Part shown: positions 63,892-64,000 of the stretch, piece after piece
How positions within the stretch are numbered: position 1 is the stretch's first letter
How the letters are laid out: every line of letters starts with the position of its first letter
Assembly (NCBI RefSeq): GCF_003290085.1
Contig: NZ_QMKJ01000001.1
Span: 1,008,816-1,072,815 of the forward strand
Origin: Aliidiomarina sp. B3213
GTDB lineage: Bacteria > Pseudomonadota > Gammaproteobacteria > Enterobacterales > Alteromonadaceae
Reading direction: 5' to 3'
Length of the DNA: 64,000 bases
Program-made: the position numbers and the translations under genes
Notes under the pieces: model-generated
Seen by the model: only the letters and a program-made list of their open reading frames with translations
Databases searched by the model: none
What the model was told of the DNA's origin: nothing

Positions 63892-64000
63892 GCCTGGCGG
63901 TGACCTACTCTCACATGGGGAATCCCCACACTACCATCGGCGCTGACATGTTTCACTTCTGAGTTCGGAATGGATTCAGGTGGTTCCACGTCGCTATGGC
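63892..64000 (-). rRNA. rrf: 5S ribosomal RNA (5' end outside window)
   Basis: The minus-strand sequence matches bacterial 5S rRNA through CCGAACTCAGAAGTGAAAC, GCGCCGATGGTAGTGTGGGG and the 3' end CCGCCAGGC. Roughly the first ten bases lie beyond the window. The rest of the rRNA operon (23S, 16S) is expected to the right. Confidence 0.95.

Overview
The window looks like a chromosomal segment from a marine gammaproteobacterium, most likely of the Alteromonadales (Idiomarinaceae/Alteromonadaceae-like). This placement rests on gene content: the ybgC-tolQRAB-pal-cpoB order, tmcA, fadH, a bfd-bfr-bfr iron-storage block, a carboxynorspermidine gene pair, a photolyase/cryptochrome cluster and a Csr/Rsm-type RNA signature. 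No taxonomic search could be run. Coding density is high, with many convergent gene pairs sharing or nearly touching stop codons. I saw no prophage, insertion sequence or CRISPR array.

Layout. 1-1809: the end of an FbpC-like ABC ATPase and a convergent solute-binding lipoprotein. 1938-6570: a three-gene nucleotide second-messenger operon (GAF/HD-GYP protein, class II cyclic-nucleotide phosphodiesterase, CHASE2 adenylate cyclase). 6573-10177: DUF3429 protein, Ca/Na antiporter, dGTPase-like protein, RsuA. 10218-15320: a light-related operon with three different photolyase/cryptochrome proteins, a DUF2256 mini-protein and a flavin reductase. 15322-21867: glutamate dehydrogenase, FadH with a FadR-like site, then a small membrane protein, a soluble aldose dehydrogenase and an aldehyde dehydrogenase. 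21958-31316: CnoX, DUF4442, TmcA, carboxynorspermidine synthesis and small accessory genes. 31374-35113: coaX, birA, murB and an ArsJ-type GAPDH. 35237-36428: two bacterioferritin subunits and Bfd behind a Fur box. 36522-36710: a predicted RsmY/Z-like RNA with its promoter and GacA box. 36818-42705: gltBD.

42886-52660 holds a tandemly duplicated two-gene module. Each copy encodes a giant lipoprotein of about 1400 residues with ten cysteine-paired repeats, followed by a 173-residue secreted DUF1566 protein. Both copies have matching promoters and nearly identical 5' ends. 52766-56242: DUF2798 protein, DASS transporter, an SDR protein and nadA. 56396-56567: two identical tRNA-Lys genes. 56754-61912: the complete Tol-Pal operon. 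62246-62394: an unassigned, strongly structured small RNA. 62483-63364: a small ATP-dependent DNA ligase. 63365-64000: a repeat-rich rRNA-operon tail and a partial 5S rRNA gene.

The most interesting items are the predicted Gac/Rsm small RNA, the unassigned small RNA, the duplicated lipoprotein module, the complementary bacterioferritin subunits, the multi-photolyase operon and the cyclase/phosphodiesterase operon.
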